Assembly (NCBI GenBank): GCA_021413705.1
Contig: JAIOPX010000131.1
Location: 1 to 63,154, forward strand
DNA: 63,154 nt
Direction of reading: 5' to 3'
From: Planctomycetota bacterium
GTDB taxonomy: Bacteria; Planctomycetota; Planctomycetia; Pirellulales; UBA7805
This document shows positions 33,812-42,900 of this stretch, one piece after another. Each line of letters starts with the position of its first letter. Positions within the stretch are counted from its first letter, which is position 1. The position numbers were made by a program, and so were the translations under genes. The notes below the pieces were generated by a model. The model ran no database searches and was not told where the DNA came from. It saw only the letters and a list, made by a program, of their open reading frames with translations.

Positions 33812-35317
33812 ATGAAAAAGAAAATCCTGTTTGCCAGTCTCTGCCTCGGGTTGTGCCTGTTGATCGTGGGCGATCTACCCGGCCGCGGCGGTTTTGGCGG
33901 CGGTGGGGGAGGAGGTCGCGGCGGCGGATTTAGCGGCGGTGGAGGAGGTCGCGGAGGATTCGGCGGAGGAGGTGGTGGAGAGTTTCGCGGCGGCGGCAAT
34001 TTCGGAGGCGGAGGAAGCAGCTTCCGTGGCGGCGGTGATTTCGGCGGACACTCGCCAGCGGTTGGTCGGCCAAGCTGGGAAGGGGGAGGTGCGCGATTTG
34101 GTGAGGGTGGAGCTGGAGAATTTCGCCCCGGTGGTGATCTGGGCCGGGGTGGTGCTGGAGAGTTTCGGCCAGGAGGCGTTGGCGAATTCGGGCGCGGCGG
34201 GGCAGGCGAATTCCGACCCGGCCAGATTCCGACGCGCGAGGGTCTGCAAAACTTTTTGGACATCCCAGGCGCTGGCGGCGCTGGCGAGTTCCGCCCGAAT
34301 TGGGCAGGCGGCGGCATGGCCGATCGTGGAGCGGCCGCAGCGTTTTTGGAAAATCATCCTGGCGGATTTCAGCCTGGAGAAGGTGGCAGCGGAGAGTTTC
34401 GTCCTGGCGGTGGTATACGGCCCGGTGAAGGTGGCAGCGGTGAGATGCGCCCCGGTGGCGGAACTCGTCCCGGCCAGAATGGCGGCGGAGTGCAACGCCC
34501 AGGCGTTGGAGTCCGGCCAGGGCAGGGGGGCGCGGGCGAGCGTTGGAGCAACAACCATCCCAACCGCATTCCCGATCGCAATCAATGGCAAGATCATCGC
34601 CAGAATCGCAGCAATCAGATTGCCCAGCAGTGGAAGGACCACAACTGGCAGCACCGCGATTGGTACAACCACAACTGGTGGAACAACCATCGGGGGCCCT
34701 GGAACTGGAATCATCCTTGGGGCTGGTATTGGGGTTGGGGAGCATGGGGCGGCTTGTCGAGCTGGATCCCATGGGGCTGGACCCAACCGGTCTACTACAA
34801 CTACGGCGACAACGTCTACTACAACGACGGTAGCGTGTACTACGGAGATCAACCGATCGCCACCCAACAGCAATATGCCGATCAGGCTCAGCAGATTGCG
34901 GCCAGCGTGCCGCAGGATGTGAAGCCGGCGAACGACGATTGGATGAGCCTGGGTGTGTTCGCCGTAACGCAAGACGGCCAACCCAGCGGCGCCGATCCCA
35001 ACATGTTCATCCAACTTGCCGTCAGCAAGCAAGGCATTTTGGCCGGCACCTACCAGAACACCACGACCAATAAAACGCAAAATCTGGAAGGAATGGTGGA
35101 CAAAAAGAGCCAACGCGCCGCCTGGACGGTGTCCGGCCAGAAATGGCCCGTCATGGAAACTGGCGTCTACAACCTGACGCAAAAAAACGCTCCGATGCTA
35201 ATCCACTTCGCCAACGGCCAGACACAACAATGGCTGATGGTCCATGTGGACAAGCCGGAAGGAGGCGATAGCGGAGACGCCAGCACCACTCCGCCGCCGC
35301 CAGCACCTGCGGAGTAG
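33812..35317 (+). CDS. Glycine-rich secreted protein with GEFRPGG repeats
   Basis: A 501-residue protein with a signal peptide (MKKKILFASLCLGLCLLIVG). Residues about 30-220 consist mainly of Gly/Arg/Phe repeats, with recurring GGAGEFRPGG-like units, then an Asn/Trp-rich segment (WNWNHPWGWYWGWG and similar) and a more ordered C-terminal domain of about 150 residues. Such proteins are found in planctomycetes and may lie in the cell envelope. No enzyme motifs are seen. Low complexity makes orthologue searching difficult, so the role is left open. Alternative frames on this stretch are long but are artefacts of composition. Confidence 0.72.
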   Translation: MKKKILFASLCLGLCLLIVGDLPGRGGFGGGGGGGRGGGFSGGGGGRGGFGGGGGGEFRGGGNFGGGGSSFRGGGDFGGHSPAVGRPSWEGGGARFGEGGAGEFRPGGDLGRGGAGEFRPGGVGEFGRGGAGEFRPGQIPTREGLQNFLDIPGAGGAGEFRPNWAGGGMADRGAAAAFLENHPGGFQPGEGGSGEFRPGGGIRPGEGGSGEMRPGGGTRPGQNGGGVQRPGVGVRPGQGGAGERWSNNHPNRIPDRNQWQDHRQNRSNQIAQQWKDHNWQHRDWYNHNWWNNHRGPWNWNHPWGWYWGWGAWGGLSSWIPWGWTQPVYYNYGDNVYYNDGSVYYGDQPIATQQQYADQAQQIAASVPQDVKPANDDWMSLGVFAVTQDGQPSGADPNMFIQLAVSKQGILAGTYQNTTTNKTQNLEGMVDKKSQRAAWTVSGQKWPVMETGVYNLTQKNAPMLIHFANGQTQQWLMVHVDKPEGGDSGDASTTPPPPAPAE

Positions 35318-35400
35318 TGCGTGTTTGGGTAGCCGGGACTGGAGCCGAGCCTCTGGCAAGGCCCAAAATTATCAAGGCGAAGTCGCGGAAATTCGGTGCC

Positions 35401-36101
35401 TCAGTCCACGTCCTCTTCCTGGATATCCTCCCCATACCCTGGCGGAAACGGGTTGGGCATATGCCCTGGGAGCTTCTCCGAACTTGCGTCCCGCTTTGAG
35501 GATCGTTTCCTACCAGGGGGTTTGTCCTGCTTTGCATCCTGCGGCTTACCCTGCGGCGTAGTGGGAGTTCCAGCGCGACCTCGTTTGACATACCCTGGCG
35601 GCGGATCGTCCGTCGCCTCGTCGTCCGCTGCATCCTCGCTCAACTCAACCTTGAATGCATCCATCCACCGTGCCACTTCGGAGGGCGGCAGCGGCCCTTC
35701 GGGCTTGGCCACTTGAGGCACCGCACTGCGTCCTGCACTGCGCCGCCGACTCAACTCGGCGCACCAGACATCGCTGTCGATCGGTTGTGCCCGTCGCCGC
35801 CGGGCAGCATTCTGAATCCGGTGATCGCTCGAAACAACCGTCAGCCGCTTCGGCGACGTGTCGGCCTGGATCGAGCGAAGCGGATGGTCATCCCATCTCG
35901 CTCTAGCAACCTCGGCAGATTGTGAGGACCCTCCCGGGCGTCAAAGACGATCGTCGTCCGAGGGCGTTCCTCGTCCGTGAGCGACGCTGCCAGAAATCGG
36001 ATCAGCGCCTCGCGCGCTCGTTCGAACGTATGCGGCCCATTTCCCTGCGGCATTACGCCTGAGGCGTGGAGCAGATTGTAGCCGTCGATGATGATCGCCA
36101 T
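35401..36101 (-). pseudogene. Broken NYN-domain (YacP-like) gene
   Basis: The 5' part (from ATG 36101) encodes MAIIIDGYNLLHASG and RTTIVFDAREG, typical of NYN/YacP-type endonucleases. After MTIRFARS the frame runs to a stop at 35841. In another frame, from about 35875 onwards, the family continuation appears: SPKRLTVVSSDHRIQNAARR and a SDVWCAEL box, then a Pro/Lys-rich tail to 35401. Between the two frames the usual ADDLIEELI-like stretch is missing. So a small out-of-frame deletion has removed an acidic motif and split the gene. Either this is a real pseudogene or an assembly error. The family is linked to RNA processing/mRNA decay. Confidence 0.72.
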
Positions 36102-36129
36102 GAGTTGGGTCGCCGCACGAAGCAAACTG

Positions 36130-36294
36130 TAGCCGGAGCCGTAAGACTCTGGCTGAGGTGGGCGTCACAAAAGTAGGCTCCTTCTGCCGGAAGGTGCCTG
36201 GGTGTCATGCGCAGCGCCCAATCAACAATTCAGGCCTTTTAGCAAGTTTGGCCATGTCGCCCAACCCAGCCCACGCCCGCCAGGCGAGGGCTAC
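36130..36294. repeat. Palindromic remnants between NYN and zinc-ribbon genes
   Basis: Contains a CCTTCTGCCGGAAGG hairpin (about 36180-36195) that recurs near 62389 and in part at 24556, with short GC-rich flanks. No ORF with coding character is present. Confidence 0.55.
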
Positions 36295-37371
36295 TTAGCT
36301 TCCAAATACACCTAACAGCCACAACAGCAACAAAATCAACGCGATGATTCCCACCGCGCCGCCGACCGCAGCGCTGATTCGTTTGCTCGATAGCGGCTTG
36401 TCGCCGGCAATCCGACCCGTCTGACCATTGAGCATAAACCGATACAGCTTATCCTGATAGCGGTAACTGGCCAAATAAACCGGCAGGAGTATCAGGTCGG
36501 AGCCGATTTGCGAGTATTCCGTGCCAACTTGCAGTTCGCGCTGCGTGTCGCCTGGCAGAAAGGCTCCTACATCGGCCTGCACGCGGCGATCGAACTCACT
36601 ACGGCACTGCGCCAGCGCCGTCTCGCGATCGACCGAGTATTCTTCGCTCAGCCAGCCGGCCAGGAAATAGGGTTCGTAGCGCTTAAGCGCCTCCAGGCGG
36701 AACGGCTGGATCCGCTGCGAATCCTGCTGGCCAAGTCCGCGACTGCCGGCCACCAGATATCCTGAATAATAGTCGTGATGCCGGCCGGATAAGTTCCACC
36801 ATTCGGTTTCGCGAACCTGCCGGGTTCTAGTTTCGGTCTTGCCGTTGACGGTCACGGTGTAGGACTCGGTTCGATACCAGTATTCGCCGATCTCCGCTCG
36901 CCAGGCGCTTTCGGCCAGCATGGTGAAGGACCAGAACGGCAGATAGACTCCCCGCAATTTGCCTTCGAGCTGAGCCAGCCGCAGATCGCCAGGGCGGAAC
37001 CAGGTGTTCTCGCGCAGCCATTGATGAAACCGGCTGGCGGCCTGATCGGGAGGAATGGCAAAACCGATGACGAACTCCGGCGGCTGGCGGCCCGTTTCCG
37101 CCGGGGCAAAATCCACGACATACGTCGAATCACAAAACGGACAGACATAGCTCCGCTGGTTGGCATCCATCGCCACTTCCGCGCCGCAGCTTTCACAGCG
37201 CAAGAACTTCTGGATGATTTCCGCCGCAACTGGCTCCGTCTCCTGAATCTGGCCGCAGCCGTTGCAGAAGTGGTCGCCGGGTTCGATCGGCGCGCCGCAT
37301 TTTTCACAAGGTCGTCCCTGCGGAGCCGGCTGATCTGCAATCTCGGCGTTTACGATTGATGTCAAAGTCAT
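36295..37371 (-). CDS. Zinc-ribbon protein with C-terminal TM segment
   Basis: A 358-residue protein. Four CxxC pairs form two zinc ribbons near the N-terminus: CEKCGAPI/CNGCG and CESCGAEV/CPFCDST (residues about 20-95). The middle is a beta-rich part (about 110-320), and the C-terminus is one hydrophobic segment (AVGGAVGIIALILLLLWLLG). Proteins of this type are often listed as 'TFIIB-type zinc ribbon' or primosomal-like, but no helicase motifs are present. The ATG at 37371 is used rather than an upstream GTG. Function unknown. Confidence 0.75.
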   Translation of the reverse strand: MTLTSIVNAEIADQPAPQGRPCEKCGAPIEPGDHFCNGCGQIQETEPVAAEIIQKFLRCESCGAEVAMDANQRSYVCPFCDSTYVVDFAPAETGRQPPEFVIGFAIPPDQAASRFHQWLRENTWFRPGDLRLAQLEGKLRGVYLPFWSFTMLAESAWRAEIGEYWYRTESYTVTVNGKTETRTRQVRETEWWNLSGRHHDYYSGYLVAGSRGLGQQDSQRIQPFRLEALKRYEPYFLAGWLSEEYSVDRETALAQCRSEFDRRVQADVGAFLPGDTQRELQVGTEYSQIGSDLILLPVYLASYRYQDKLYRFMLNGQTGRIAGDKPLSSKRISAAVGGAVGIIALILLLLWLLGVFGS

Positions 37372-37399
37372 ATCAATCGGAACCCTTGTCAAAGTGAAT

Positions 37400-37543
37400 T
37401 GAACCACAGAGGCACAGAGGACACAGAGAAGAGAAAAGGAACGCTAATACGCGCTAATCTTCGCTTATGAGATTAGCGTTAATTAGTGAAGATTAGTGTT
37501 CCCACAAACTTTTTCTTTCTTCCTCCGTGCCCTCTGTGGTTCC
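37400..37543. repeat. Nested foldback of ACCACAGAGG type
   Basis: Outer arms GAACCACAGAGGCACAGAG (37401) and GTGCCCTCTGTGGTTCC (37527) enclose a second, inner inverted set built on CTAATCTTCGC/AGATTAGCG (37450-37497). The outer pair is a common interspersed repeat in several bacterial phyla. It sits between the zinc-ribbon gene and ruvA. Confidence 0.82.
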
Positions 37544-37557
37544 CCATTTTTGAGGAG

Positions 37558-38184
37558 CTATTGCTCTTTGCGCTGATCGTAGATCGCCTGCAGCAGCGAT
37601 TCCACGTCCTTGTAAGCCTTCTTGCGAGCCAACGCGGCGTCCACCAGTCGGCGTGCATCGCTTTCGCTGTGCCCGAGAGTACGCAGGGCTTCAAAGGTTT
37701 CCCGGACCACGTCGTGCTGGACGTCGGCTTCGCGTGGCTCGTCGCGCAGGGCCAGCAGAGCAAACTTCGGCACCTTGCGCCGCAGTTTGGCCACAATCCG
37801 CTCGGCGGTGGCAGGTCCGACGCCAGGGAGCGTGGAGAGCGTTTTGAGATCCTGCTCCTCGATGGCCGTGGCCACTTCTCGCACCGGACGGACCATCGCC
37901 CGCAATGCCTTCTTCACACCGACTCCATCGACGCTACAGAACAACTCGAAAAACTCCCGCTCGGCGATATTGAGAAAGCCCACCAGCCGCGGCGTCATCC
38001 GCCCCTGCATGGGATTCCCTTCCAGGTATTCAATTGTGTGGAGGCTCACGTCGTCCCCCAGCCGCGACTGAAGCTGCCGCCGGGCGAACTCAGGGATCAG
38101 CACTTCATATTCAAACGCGCCGCAGCCGAGCGTGGCCTCGTCGTCCGCCACAGCCAGCAATCGGCCTGTGATTTTGGTGATCAT
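37558..38184 (-). CDS. ruvA: Holliday junction branch-migration protein RuvA
   Basis: A 208-residue protein that binds the four-way DNA junction and recruits RuvB. Domain I (OB-fold) begins [12 protein letters not shown]; domain II contains two helix-hairpin-helix motifs ([13 protein letters not shown] and [17 protein letters not shown]); domain III occupies the last 60 residues. Length and layout are normal. No ruvB lies within the window, although in many genomes ruvA and ruvB adjoin. It is in the same direction as ruvC, separated by one secreted-protein gene. Confidence 0.96.
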   Translation of the reverse strand: MITKITGRLLAVADDEATLGCGAFEYEVLIPEFARRQLQSRLGDDVSLHTIEYLEGNPMQGRMTPRLVGFLNIAEREFFELFCSVDGVGVKKALRAMVRPVREVATAIEEQDLKTLSTLPGVGPATAERIVAKLRRKVPKFALLALRDEPREADVQHDVVRETFEALRTLGHSESDARRLVDAALARKKAYKDVESLLQAIYDQRKEQ

Positions 38185-38227
38185 GGTTCCTTCCGTTTAG
38201 CGGCGGGGGCAACGCCCCGCATTTTTC

Positions 38228-39622
38228 TCACTTTTCGACAGGCAACGAACTTGGCTTCCAATCAAATGTAGGTAAAGTGCGTCCGTCGCTCGTTTGCAGT
38301 CCGTAGCGGCAACTTGGTGTGCCCTCGGTTCCACCATCTGGCCGCGTGGCAATTCGTACAATGCCAAGCGACTCCACTGGTGTCACTTCGCCAGGGTCGG
38401 CGACGCCATTGGAGTTGGCGTCGCGCCAACCGGCCAAACCAAGCAACTCCCGGTCAGTCAAATAGCCGTCGCCATTGTTATCCAGCGCGGCGAGTGGCTG
38501 GTAGCCATGGTCCCAGAATATCCACCAAGTCACGGAGCCAAACAATTGCCGGCCGCTGGTGATCTGTCCTTTCCGTTCCGGATCCCACGTCAACAAGTAG
38601 GACTCGCGGGCCAGCCACGGCCAGCGGCGCGCGATGCCGTCGCCTACCAGATCGAAGTTTACAGAAGCGTCTTTGTCGAGATGGGCCGCCAGTGGCAGCG
38701 GCGCGTCGAGTCGAAAGATGATCGGCGTAACGGCGATTGAATGTACCGGGAATGTCTTCACGTATTTGGACGCTTCCGCCAAATAACGATCTTCCTCTAC
38801 CGTACGATTACGAGGCTCCAGAATCCGTACAATCGATTTGGCAGCGTCGAGGCTGATGAGCGAATCCTCTTCCGGACCTCCATGCTGCTTCTTGGTATCC
38901 GACGGTGCGGTTAATTCAATGGCCTGGCGATAGGCGGCAACTGACTTTCCCTCCCAGGTGTCGGCTCCGGCAACAAACGCCTGTAATCGCTCGCGGATTG
39001 GCTTTTCCAGGTTGGCGATGGCGTCCGTGGCCATCGCCGCTTGGATTGCTTTTTTCTCGCCGGCCGCTTGTTCATACATCCAAGCCAGCCCCAGCGTTGC
39101 CAGCGCCTGTTTCCGCCGCGCCTGCCGCGGAGGAATTTCCCTGGGGCGTTCTTCCTTAACCGCCTCTTCAGGAACAGCTTCTTCAGGCTCGTTCTCAGCT
39201 TTGTCAGCAGGCAGCTTGGGGACGACCGGTTTGGCCAACTCAACGGCTTTGGCATAGTTGGTCAACGATGACTCAAGATGAATGAGTCGCTCCGAACTGA
39301 GCGGCTTATCACGGTCGGCGCGGGGCTCGCGCACCGTTTGATAGGGGGCAAATTCGGGCAAGTCCTGCCGTCCCGAGACTTCTACTTTATCGCCACCGGA
39401 CGCGAACGCCATGCTATGCACGCGTCCCAGAACGTAATAGCCTTGCCAATCCTTGGGATTGTCCTGGATGTGGCGTTGCATGCTCTCCAGGATCGTTTGA
39501 ATGGGCACGTCGTCCGTGGATTTTGCCCACAAGGCTTCCGCCGACTTCGGCAATAATAACGCGCTCACAAACAGTCCCACCCATGCACCCTCTCGCGTAA
39601 AGCGCTGTCCCCAATATCCCAT
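38228..39622 (-). CDS. Secreted protein with EF-hand-like loops
   Basis: A 464-residue protein, MGYWGQRFTREGAWVG..., with an N-terminal signal-like segment (VGLFVSALLLPKSAEA). The middle part has helical repeats that resemble TPR-type units (GRVHSMAFA, LTNYAKAVELAKPV, ALATLGLAWMYEQAAG). Near the C-terminus there are two EF-hand-like loops, DNNGDGYLTDREL and DANSNGVADPGEV, so calcium binding is plausible. It lies between ruvA and ruvC, which is unusual for a secreted protein. An upstream ATG at 39685 exists but the start at 39622 gives a better signal. Confidence 0.78.
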   Translation of the reverse strand: MGYWGQRFTREGAWVGLFVSALLLPKSAEALWAKSTDDVPIQTILESMQRHIQDNPKDWQGYYVLGRVHSMAFASGGDKVEVSGRQDLPEFAPYQTVREPRADRDKPLSSERLIHLESSLTNYAKAVELAKPVVPKLPADKAENEPEEAVPEEAVKEERPREIPPRQARRKQALATLGLAWMYEQAAGEKKAIQAAMATDAIANLEKPIRERLQAFVAGADTWEGKSVAAYRQAIELTAPSDTKKQHGGPEEDSLISLDAAKSIVRILEPRNRTVEEDRYLAEASKYVKTFPVHSIAVTPIIFRLDAPLPLAAHLDKDASVNFDLVGDGIARRWPWLARESYLLTWDPERKGQITSGRQLFGSVTWWIFWDHGYQPLAALDNNGDGYLTDRELLGLAGWRDANSNGVADPGEVTPVESLGIVRIATRPDGGTEGTPSCRYGLQTSDGRTLPTFDWKPSSLPVEK

Positions 39623-39734
39623 GACGATGCTCCTGGTTTGGTGTTTTAACGCCCAGACCGCCGCTTGACTGTAACAGTTTCCCATCGGCCGACAAGCGGC
39701 GGCCGAGCGTCATCCAGCGTTGTTGCCGTCTGCG

Positions 39735-40277
39735 TCACGGCATTCGATGCGCAGCGACCGCTTTGGCCTTGGCAGCAAGATAATGGTGGCACAGCGCAAT
39801 CGCAAGCGCGTCCGCAATATCTGCCGGCTCAGGCATTTTGACTAACGCCAGTTCCCGGCGGATCGCTTGTTGCATTTGCGACTTCGGCGCACGGCCGTTA
39901 CCAGTGAGGATCAATTTGACCTGCGTGGCATTGTAGCTGGTCACTTCGATGTCGGCCTCGGCGGCGGCCAGGCAAATCACCCCTCGGGCGTGCCCCATCA
40001 GAATCGACGTTCGCGGCCGATCGTAGTGACTGTAAAGTTCCTCCAGGGCCATGGCGGCCGGCTTGAGCGAGGCGATCACTTCGGCTAGGCCGTCGTGGAT
40101 CTCGCGTACCCGATAGGCCAGCGAGCGGCGCTGCGTGCTGCGGACCACGCCGGCCTCGCAAACGTGCAGTCGCTTCTCGCGCGGCTCGATCACGGCGTAG
40201 CCCGTAATGTTCAGGCCGGGATCGACGCCGAGGATGCGGGATGCCGGGGAAGTGGTTTGGGGTGGAGTGCGCTGCAT
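39735..40277 (-). CDS. ruvC: Crossover junction endodeoxyribonuclease RuvC
   Basis: A 180-residue nuclease resolving Holliday junctions. The catalytic acidic residues are visible: ILGVDPGLNITGY (Asp), ALEELYSHYDRP (Glu), and EPADIADALAIALCH (Asp, with the terminal acidic pair). The N-terminal addition MQRTPPQTTSPAS is short. Length is as in the family. A GGGACTGTCCC-type repeat precedes its start. It shares direction with cysS, ruvA and the EF-hand gene. Confidence 0.96.
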   Translation of the reverse strand: MQRTPPQTTSPASRILGVDPGLNITGYAVIEPREKRLHVCEAGVVRSTQRRSLAYRVREIHDGLAEVIASLKPAAMALEELYSHYDRPRTSILMGHARGVICLAAAEADIEVTSYNATQVKLILTGNGRAPKSQMQQAIRRELALVKMPEPADIADALAIALCHHYLAAKAKAVAAHRMP

Positions 40278-40297
40278 GGGGCTGTCACTGACGCTAG

Positions 40298-40366
40298 GGG
40301 GACAGTCCCACGCTTGCTCCGCAGGCCATTGTCACTGGGCTGGGGCAAAATTGGGACAGTCCCCGG
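40298..40366. repeat. GGGGACAGTCCC palindrome between cysS and ruvC
   Basis: Arms GGGGGACAGTCCCACGC and AAAATTGGGACAGTCCCC, the same family as 27265-27312 but with a longer middle. It ends three bases before the cysS stop. Confidence 0.82.
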
Positions 40367-40368
40367 CG

Positions 40369-42147
40369 CTATGTTGTCCACTCCGTGCCGCCGGCTCGGT
40401 CTTCCAGCGTGATGCCGGCGGCAGTTAGCGCCGTGCGAATCTTGTCGGCAGTGCCAAAATCCTTGCCCGCCCGGGCGGCCGCTCGCAATTCAATGATCAG
40501 TTGCATCAGAGGAGCCAACGATGAGCCACCCGTGGCGGTCCATTCGGTCCCGCCGGCTCGGTCTTCCAGCGTAATGCCGGTGGCGGTCAGGGCCGTGCGA
40601 ATCTTGTCGGCAGTGCCGAAATCCTTCTTCTCCCGGGCGGCGGCTCGCAATTCGATGATCAACTGCATCACGCCGGCAACATGCTTGTCTTCGCCGCCGG
40701 GTGCTTTCGCGGGGGGTGCCATGAACAACCCTAGCGTGGCCGACAGTTCGCGCAAAACGCTGAACGACTCAACCAGTGCTGTTCGCAGGTAGGTATCCTG
40801 AGCGTTGTCTGTCTCCAACCGCTGATCATCGATGAACTTGTTAATGGTGCGGGCCAGTTCAAACAACTCGCCCATGGCGCTGCCGGTGTTGAAGTCGTCA
40901 TCCATGGCGGCTAAGAATCGTTCACGAATCTGTTTGACGGCGTCAAGCGTCGCTGTGGCCTGGGGAGAGAGAAGCTGGGCTGTGAAGCGAGCATCGCCCG
41001 TGGCCCTATCGACTGCCTGCAATGCGTAGAAATCCTGACCTGTGACACGTTCTAGCCGTTTAATGAGTCGGTAGAACGACTCCAGCCCCACGGCCGCCTC
41101 GGCAATCGCTTCATCGCCAAACAACACGGTGCTGCGATAATGGGTTCGTAACAGGAAGAAGCGAATCCGCTCTCCTCCCTGCTGAGCAATCAGATCGGCC
41201 AACCCGCCGGCACCGTCACTACGACTCATCTTCTTTTGACCCTTGGCCGCTTCCGCATCGGGAACGCCTTCAGCACGATCGCCACGGCCGCCGATCTTGC
41301 CGGCTTCGGCCGATTTCCTCAGCAGTCCGTTATGCATCCAATATTTGGCCATCGGTTTGCCGTGGCAGCACTCGCTTTGCGCAATCTCGTTTTCGTGATG
41401 GGGAAACACCAGGTCCAACCCACCTCCATGTATATCGAAAGTCTCACCTAAAATGCCGCGACTCATCGCCGAGCATTCGATATGCCAACCCGGCCGGCCA
41501 GCGCCCCAGGGGCTGTCCCAACTCGGCTCACCGGCCTTGGCCCGCTTCCACAACGCGAAGTCGGCGGCATTACGTTTTCGCGCGGCGGCTTCTCCCCCTT
41601 CACCTTGAACGGCGTCAATCGTCCGGTTGGTCAACTTCCCATACTCCGTGTCCTTGGCGACGTCAAAGAACACATCTCCGTCCGAATCGTAGGCATAGCC
41701 CCGTTCGATCAGCGCCTGCGTGAAGGCGATGATCTCACCCATGCACTCGGTGGCCTTGGGCATGTGGTCGATCTGGTCCACACCCATCCCGGCCAAATTG
41801 CTCAGATAGTCCTGCGTCATCTCTTCGGCCACCTTGGCCATCGGGATGCCACGCTTGTTGGCGGCCACGATGAGCTTGTCATCTACGTCGGTGATATTGA
41901 CCACCCAAGTGACTTCGTATCCGCTGTAGACCAGATAGCGCTTGATTGTGTCAAAGATCACCGGGCCGACCATGTGGCCGATATGGGCTTTGTCATAGAC
42001 CGTCGGCCCGCAGAGATAGATACCGACATGACCAGGGCGAACCGTGGTCATCTGCTCTTTCTTGCGCGAGAGCGTACTGTAAACACGGATCGGCGCGAGC
42101 GGCTGGGTTGACTTGCTCATACTGCGCTTCGGCATGGTCGTGCTCAT
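40369..42147 (-). CDS. cysS: Cysteinyl-tRNA synthetase with duplicated C-terminal segment
   Basis: A 592-residue class I synthetase. The HIGH motif (KAHIGHMVG), the KMSKS-type motif ([10 protein letters not shown]) and the zinc ligands [15 protein letters not shown] and [13 protein letters not shown] are all present. The end is unusual: the 43-residue block [31 protein letters not shown] appears twice in tandem, differing by about five residues (nucleotide positions about 40382-40510 and 40544-40672). Normal CysS ends after one copy. The duplication does not touch the catalytic part. It starts at the ATG at 42147, next to ispF. Confidence 0.93.
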   Translation of the reverse strand: MSTTMPKRSMSKSTQPLAPIRVYSTLSRKKEQMTTVRPGHVGIYLCGPTVYDKAHIGHMVGPVIFDTIKRYLVYSGYEVTWVVNITDVDDKLIVAANKRGIPMAKVAEEMTQDYLSNLAGMGVDQIDHMPKATECMGEIIAFTQALIERGYAYDSDGDVFFDVAKDTEYGKLTNRTIDAVQGEGGEAAARKRNAADFALWKRAKAGEPSWDSPWGAGRPGWHIECSAMSRGILGETFDIHGGGLDLVFPHHENEIAQSECCHGKPMAKYWMHNGLLRKSAEAGKIGGRGDRAEGVPDAEAAKGQKKMSRSDGAGGLADLIAQQGGERIRFFLLRTHYRSTVLFGDEAIAEAAVGLESFYRLIKRLERVTGQDFYALQAVDRATGDARFTAQLLSPQATATLDAVKQIRERFLAAMDDDFNTGSAMGELFELARTINKFIDDQRLETDNAQDTYLRTALVESFSVLRELSATLGLFMAPPAKAPGGEDKHVAGVMQLIIELRAAAREKKDFGTADKIRTALTATGITLEDRAGGTEWTATGGSSLAPLMQLIIELRAAARAGKDFGTADKIRTALTAAGITLEDRAGGTEWTT

Positions 42148-42158
42148 GGTTGAATGTC

Positions 42159-42641
42159 CTATTCCTTTTCCAACAGTGCCACACACATCGCTTCCACCGC
42201 TTCTTCTCGACCGACCGGCCCCACTCGTTCCCCGGTCTTGGCTTTGAGGCCGACTTGCTCTGTTTCAATGTCAAGTATTTCGGCAATCCGGCGGCGAATC
42301 GCATCGCGATGCGGAGCCAGTTTGGGCCGCTCCATCAGCACCACACAATCCAGGTTCCCAATCTGCCATCCGGCGGCCCGAATCTTGTCGGCCGCGATAC
42401 GCAACATGTCACCCGAATCGCGTCCCCGGTTCACTTCGTCCGTGTTGGGAAACATCTGGCCGATGTCCCCCAATGCGGCGGCCCCCAACAAGGCGTCCGT
42501 TATGGCATGGAGCAATACGTCTGCATCACTGTGGCCGACAAGCTGCCGGTTATGCGGGACCGACACGCCACCCAGGCGCAGCGGCCCGCCCGGCTCCAGC
42601 CGGTGCGTGTCGTGTCCAATGCCGACGCGGAAGCGTGTCGT
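42159..42641 (-). CDS. ispF: 2-C-methyl-D-erythritol 2,4-cyclodiphosphate synthase, no standard start codon
   Basis: A cyclase of the MEP isoprenoid pathway. The protein from 42566 (GTG) matches IspF (GHSDADVLLHAITDALL, GDIGQMFP, LKAKTGE), but this start would omit the metal-binding segment GIGHDTHRLEPGG, which lies in frame upstream with R-V-G-I before it. Reading upstream there is no ATG, GTG or TTG before an in-frame TGA at about 42659. A purine-rich site (AGAGGAGA) lies eight bases before an ACG at 42641. So translation probably begins at ACG or another rare codon, giving about 160 residues, the family length. The coordinate 42641 is tentative. A repeat lies directly upstream and may have disturbed the start. 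Confidence 0.85.
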   Translation of the reverse strand, partial: TTRFRVGIGHDTHRLEPGGPLRLGGVSVPHNRQLVGHSDADVLLHAITDALLGAAALGDIGQMFPNTDEVNRGRDSGDMLRIAADKIRAAGWQIGNLDCVVLMERPKLAPHRDAIRRRIAEILDIETEQVGLKAKTGERVGPVGREEAVEAMCVALLEKE

Positions 42642-42900
42642 AGTAGGGTCTCCTCTTCAAAACGGGCGAGCGGGGGGCGTAAGCCCCCTGTTGATTGTGC
42701 AAGGAGTAACGGGGGGCTCACGCCCCCGCTCGCCATCCAATCAATGCGCGGAATTATAGCGGAGCACTGCGGATGCGACAAAGCCGGCTTTGCGGGCGGC
42801 CTGCCCCTGCTTGACAGACGCCTCATTCCGCATCGGCAGCACGCGACCGTCTCACGGCGTCTGTCAAGCAATGGCACCGGGCCTTATAATCACCCCCAGC
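42642..42900. promoter_or_regulatory. Divergent gap between ispF and the ABC operon
   Basis: A 259-base gap that includes the repeat above and an inverted pair (TGCTTGACAGACGCC, about 42808, and GGCGTCTGTCAAGCA, about 42858). It should hold promoters for the minus-strand ispF/cysS and the plus-strand ABC operon. No clear -35/-10 pair is visible. Confidence 0.45.
42665..42735. repeat. GGCGTAAGCCCCC palindromic element upstream of ispF
   Basis: Arms GGCGAGCGGGGGGC and CGCCCCCGCTCGCC with inner hairpins. The same family recurs at 32393 and within the end of the UbiA gene (47350-47377). It lies immediately beyond the ispF in-frame stop. Confidence 0.85.

Noticed and set aside
33875-35182. Long minus-strand frames over the Gly-rich protein
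   Set aside because: They come from the biased Gly/Pro repeat composition; the plus strand has a signal peptide and an ordered C-terminal domain.
42500-42877. Minus-strand open frame upstream of ispF
   Set aside because: It is in a different frame from ispF and runs through palindromic repeats; it shows no homology.
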